Source of the DNA: Pseudomonadales bacterium
GTDB taxonomy: Bacteria; Pseudomonadota; Gammaproteobacteria; Pseudomonadales; IMCC2047
Assembly: GCA_024234615.1 (NCBI GenBank)
Contig: JACKNY010000001.1
Span: 62,001-126,000 of the forward strand
Direction of reading: 5' to 3'
DNA: 64,000 nucleotides
Positions 62,946-64,000 of this stretch are shown in pieces. A program made the translations under genes and the position numbers. Under the pieces are notes generated by a model. That model made no database searches. It worked only from the letters and a program-made list of their open reading frames with translations, and was not told where the DNA came from. Every line of letters begins with the position of its first letter. Positions within the stretch are counted from its first letter, which is position 1.

Positions 62946-64000
62946 TTAAACTTTACGCGCAGCAGAAATTGAACGGCTCAATAAAATCACCGGAACTAAT
63001 CCAACGAGTACAATCAGTAGTGCTCCCAGTGCTGATTCCTCTATCATTTCGTCAGAAGCGAATTGATAGAGGTAGGTCGCTAGCGTATCAAAATTGAAGG
63101 GACGTAAAATCAAGGTAGCGGGTAGCTCCTTCATGCAGTCGACGAAGACGATGAGTGCGCCAGTCAAGATACCGCCACGAATCAGGGGTAAATGCACCTT
63201 AAATAAGGTCTGCCAGGTGTTGTAGCCAAGTGATCGGGAAGCCATATCCATCGTCGGCGTTATTTTGCCAAGACTGGATTCTATCGACCCGTGTGCGACC
63301 GCAAGAAATCTGACGACATAGGCGAAGATAATGGCAGCGACTGTGCCGCTGAGCAGCAGGCCAGTGGAAATACCAAACTGTTCTCGCATGATGGCGTCGA
63401 GGCTGTTATCAAAGGCGGCAAAGGGGATAATCACACCGATGGCTAAGACAGCGCCCGGTAGCGCATAACCCAAGTTGGCAAAATGCACTGCCGCTGTTAG
63501 TCTTCGGCCAGGATTTAGCCGTTTGCTGTATGCCAGCAAAAGTCCAATTATGCAGGCTGTAGCGGCGGCGGAGAGTGATAGCAGAAAACTATTCGCCGCG
63601 ATACCAAGAAATTGCTCGTTCCAATTATGGCTGAAATTTTCAATGCTATATAAACATAAAAGACTGAAGGGTATGGCAAAGCCAGCGAGGAATGGGAGCA
63701 AACAAATTGCTACAGCAGCCCCACTGCGCCAGCCTCTGAGCGGGTAACTTTCGGTGGTGTTGAAACGATCTGCGCTATTAAACTGCTTTTGTTTGGCGCG
63801 ACCCATGCGTTCCAAAGTAATAAGTACGACGACAAAGATAAGCATCATGCTGGCGATTTGCGCGGCTCCGCCCAGGTTATTCATGTTCAGCCAAGTATCA
63901 TAAATGCCAGCGCTCAGGCTTTTGACGGCAAAAAAATCCACTGTCCCAAAATCATTGATAGTTTCCATTGAGACAAGAGATAAGCCAACCGCGATAGCCG
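62946..64000 (-). CDS. fbpB: Fe(III)-type ABC transporter permease (FbpB-like), partial
   Basis: The 3' part (about 350 residues) of a fused two-domain permease, expected at about 540 residues, running off the right edge. The reading frame is open through 64000, with AIAVGLSLVSMETINDFGTVDFF. The second half has the EAA-type loop DMASRSLGYNTWQTLFKVHLPLIRGG. Seven or so membrane helices are visible. The internal ATG at 63968 is not the start: the preceding residues match the family and lack a stop. It reads toward the ATPase gene, an unusual convergent arrangement. Confidence 0.88.
   Translation of the reverse strand, partial: AIAVGLSLVSMETINDFGTVDFFAVKSLSAGIYDTWLNMNNLGGAAQIASMMLIFVVVLITLERMGRAKQKQFNSADRFNTTESYPLRGWRSGAAVAICLLPFLAGFAIPFSLLCLYSIENFSHNWNEQFLGIAANSFLLSLSAAATACIIGLLLAYSKRLNPGRRLTAAVHFANLGYALPGAVLAIGVIIPFAAFDNSLDAIMREQFGISTGLLLSGTVAAIIFAYVVRFLAVAHGSIESSLGKITPTMDMASRSLGYNTWQTLFKVHLPLIRGGILTGALIVFVDCMKELPATLILRPFNFDTLATYLYQFASDEMIEESALGALLIVLVGLVPVILLSRSISAARKV

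Noticed and set aside
1..64000. CRISPR arrays, tRNA or rRNA genes, insertion sequences, prophage
   Set aside because: I saw no regularly spaced repeats, cloverleaf-like sequence, transposase or phage protein in the window.

Overview
The window looks like chromosomal DNA of a marine-type gammaproteobacterium close to the Pseudomonadales/Cellvibrionales. The main reason is gene order. The block hemW-rdgB-metW-metX-yggT-proC-yggS / pilT-pilU / pyrC'-pyrB-pyrR-ruvX-yqgE-tonB-gshB / pilG-pilH-pilI-pilJ-chpA-chpC follows the order I know from Pseudomonas aeruginosa. So do metK-sahR-tkt-epd-pgk and glnE-ilvE-waaF-waaC-waaG. Differences from Pseudomonas include a class I (not class II) fructose-bisphosphate aldolase, loss of pilK and chpB, and a moderate base composition. 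No tRNA, rRNA, CRISPR array, insertion sequence or prophage was seen. This is essentially a core-genome window.

Layout. (1) 1-3.5 kb: a decayed MJ1255-type glycosyltransferase pseudogene, an OprP/OprO-type porin preceded by a good Pho box, a small exported protein and an AEC-family permease. (2) 3.7-9.2 kb: a leftward catabolic cluster of CoA transferase, gabT/davT and gabD/davD, with a divergent Lrp/AsnC regulator and two dyads between them. This fits 4-aminobutyrate or 5-aminovalerate/glutarate (lysine) breakdown. A UbiX-family flavin prenyltransferase follows. (3) 9.2-15.5 kb: leftward housekeeping genes, namely a ferritin-like protein, hemW, rdgB, metW, metX, yggT, proC and yggS. (4) 15.6-24 kb: pilT and pilU rightward, then a leftward pyrimidine/glutathione/TonB cluster. 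(5) 24.3-35.1 kb: the Pil-Chp chemosensory operon controlling type IV pili. (6) 35.1-40.9 kb: a leftward S-adenosylmethionine cycle operon (sahR, metK, ahcY, metF, then rsmE and a GFA-family protein) headed by a perfect 28-bp palindrome. (7) 41-47.4 kb: rightward tkt, epd, pgk, class I fba and an alpha/beta hydrolase. (8) 47.4-56.8 kb: an LLM oxidoreductase, then lipopolysaccharide inner-core assembly genes (methyltransferase, kinase-fold proteins, waaP, waaG, waaC, waaF) and ilvE. (9) 56.8-64 kb: glnE, an orphan PilB/GspE-type ATPase, and two convergent halves of an Fe(III)-type ABC importer, the permease running off the right end.

The genes form a few working sets. PilT and PilU are retraction motors, the Pil-Chp array is their controller, and a TonB-like protein sits beside it in the same place as the Pseudomonas gene linked to twitching. 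SahR probably senses S-adenosylhomocysteine and controls metK-ahcY-metF. PyrB and the catalytically dead PyrC' should form one aspartate transcarbamoylase complex. WaaF, WaaC, WaaG and WaaP build and phosphorylate the lipopolysaccharide core.

I did not find a wholly new system. The observations most worth a second look are the SahR operator, the slimmed Pil-Chp system (no PilK or ChpB, few phosphotransfer domains, an acidic PilJ tail), the kinase-fold proteins in the lipopolysaccharide cluster including one without the catalytic aspartate, and the paired hairpins near 47.55 kb.
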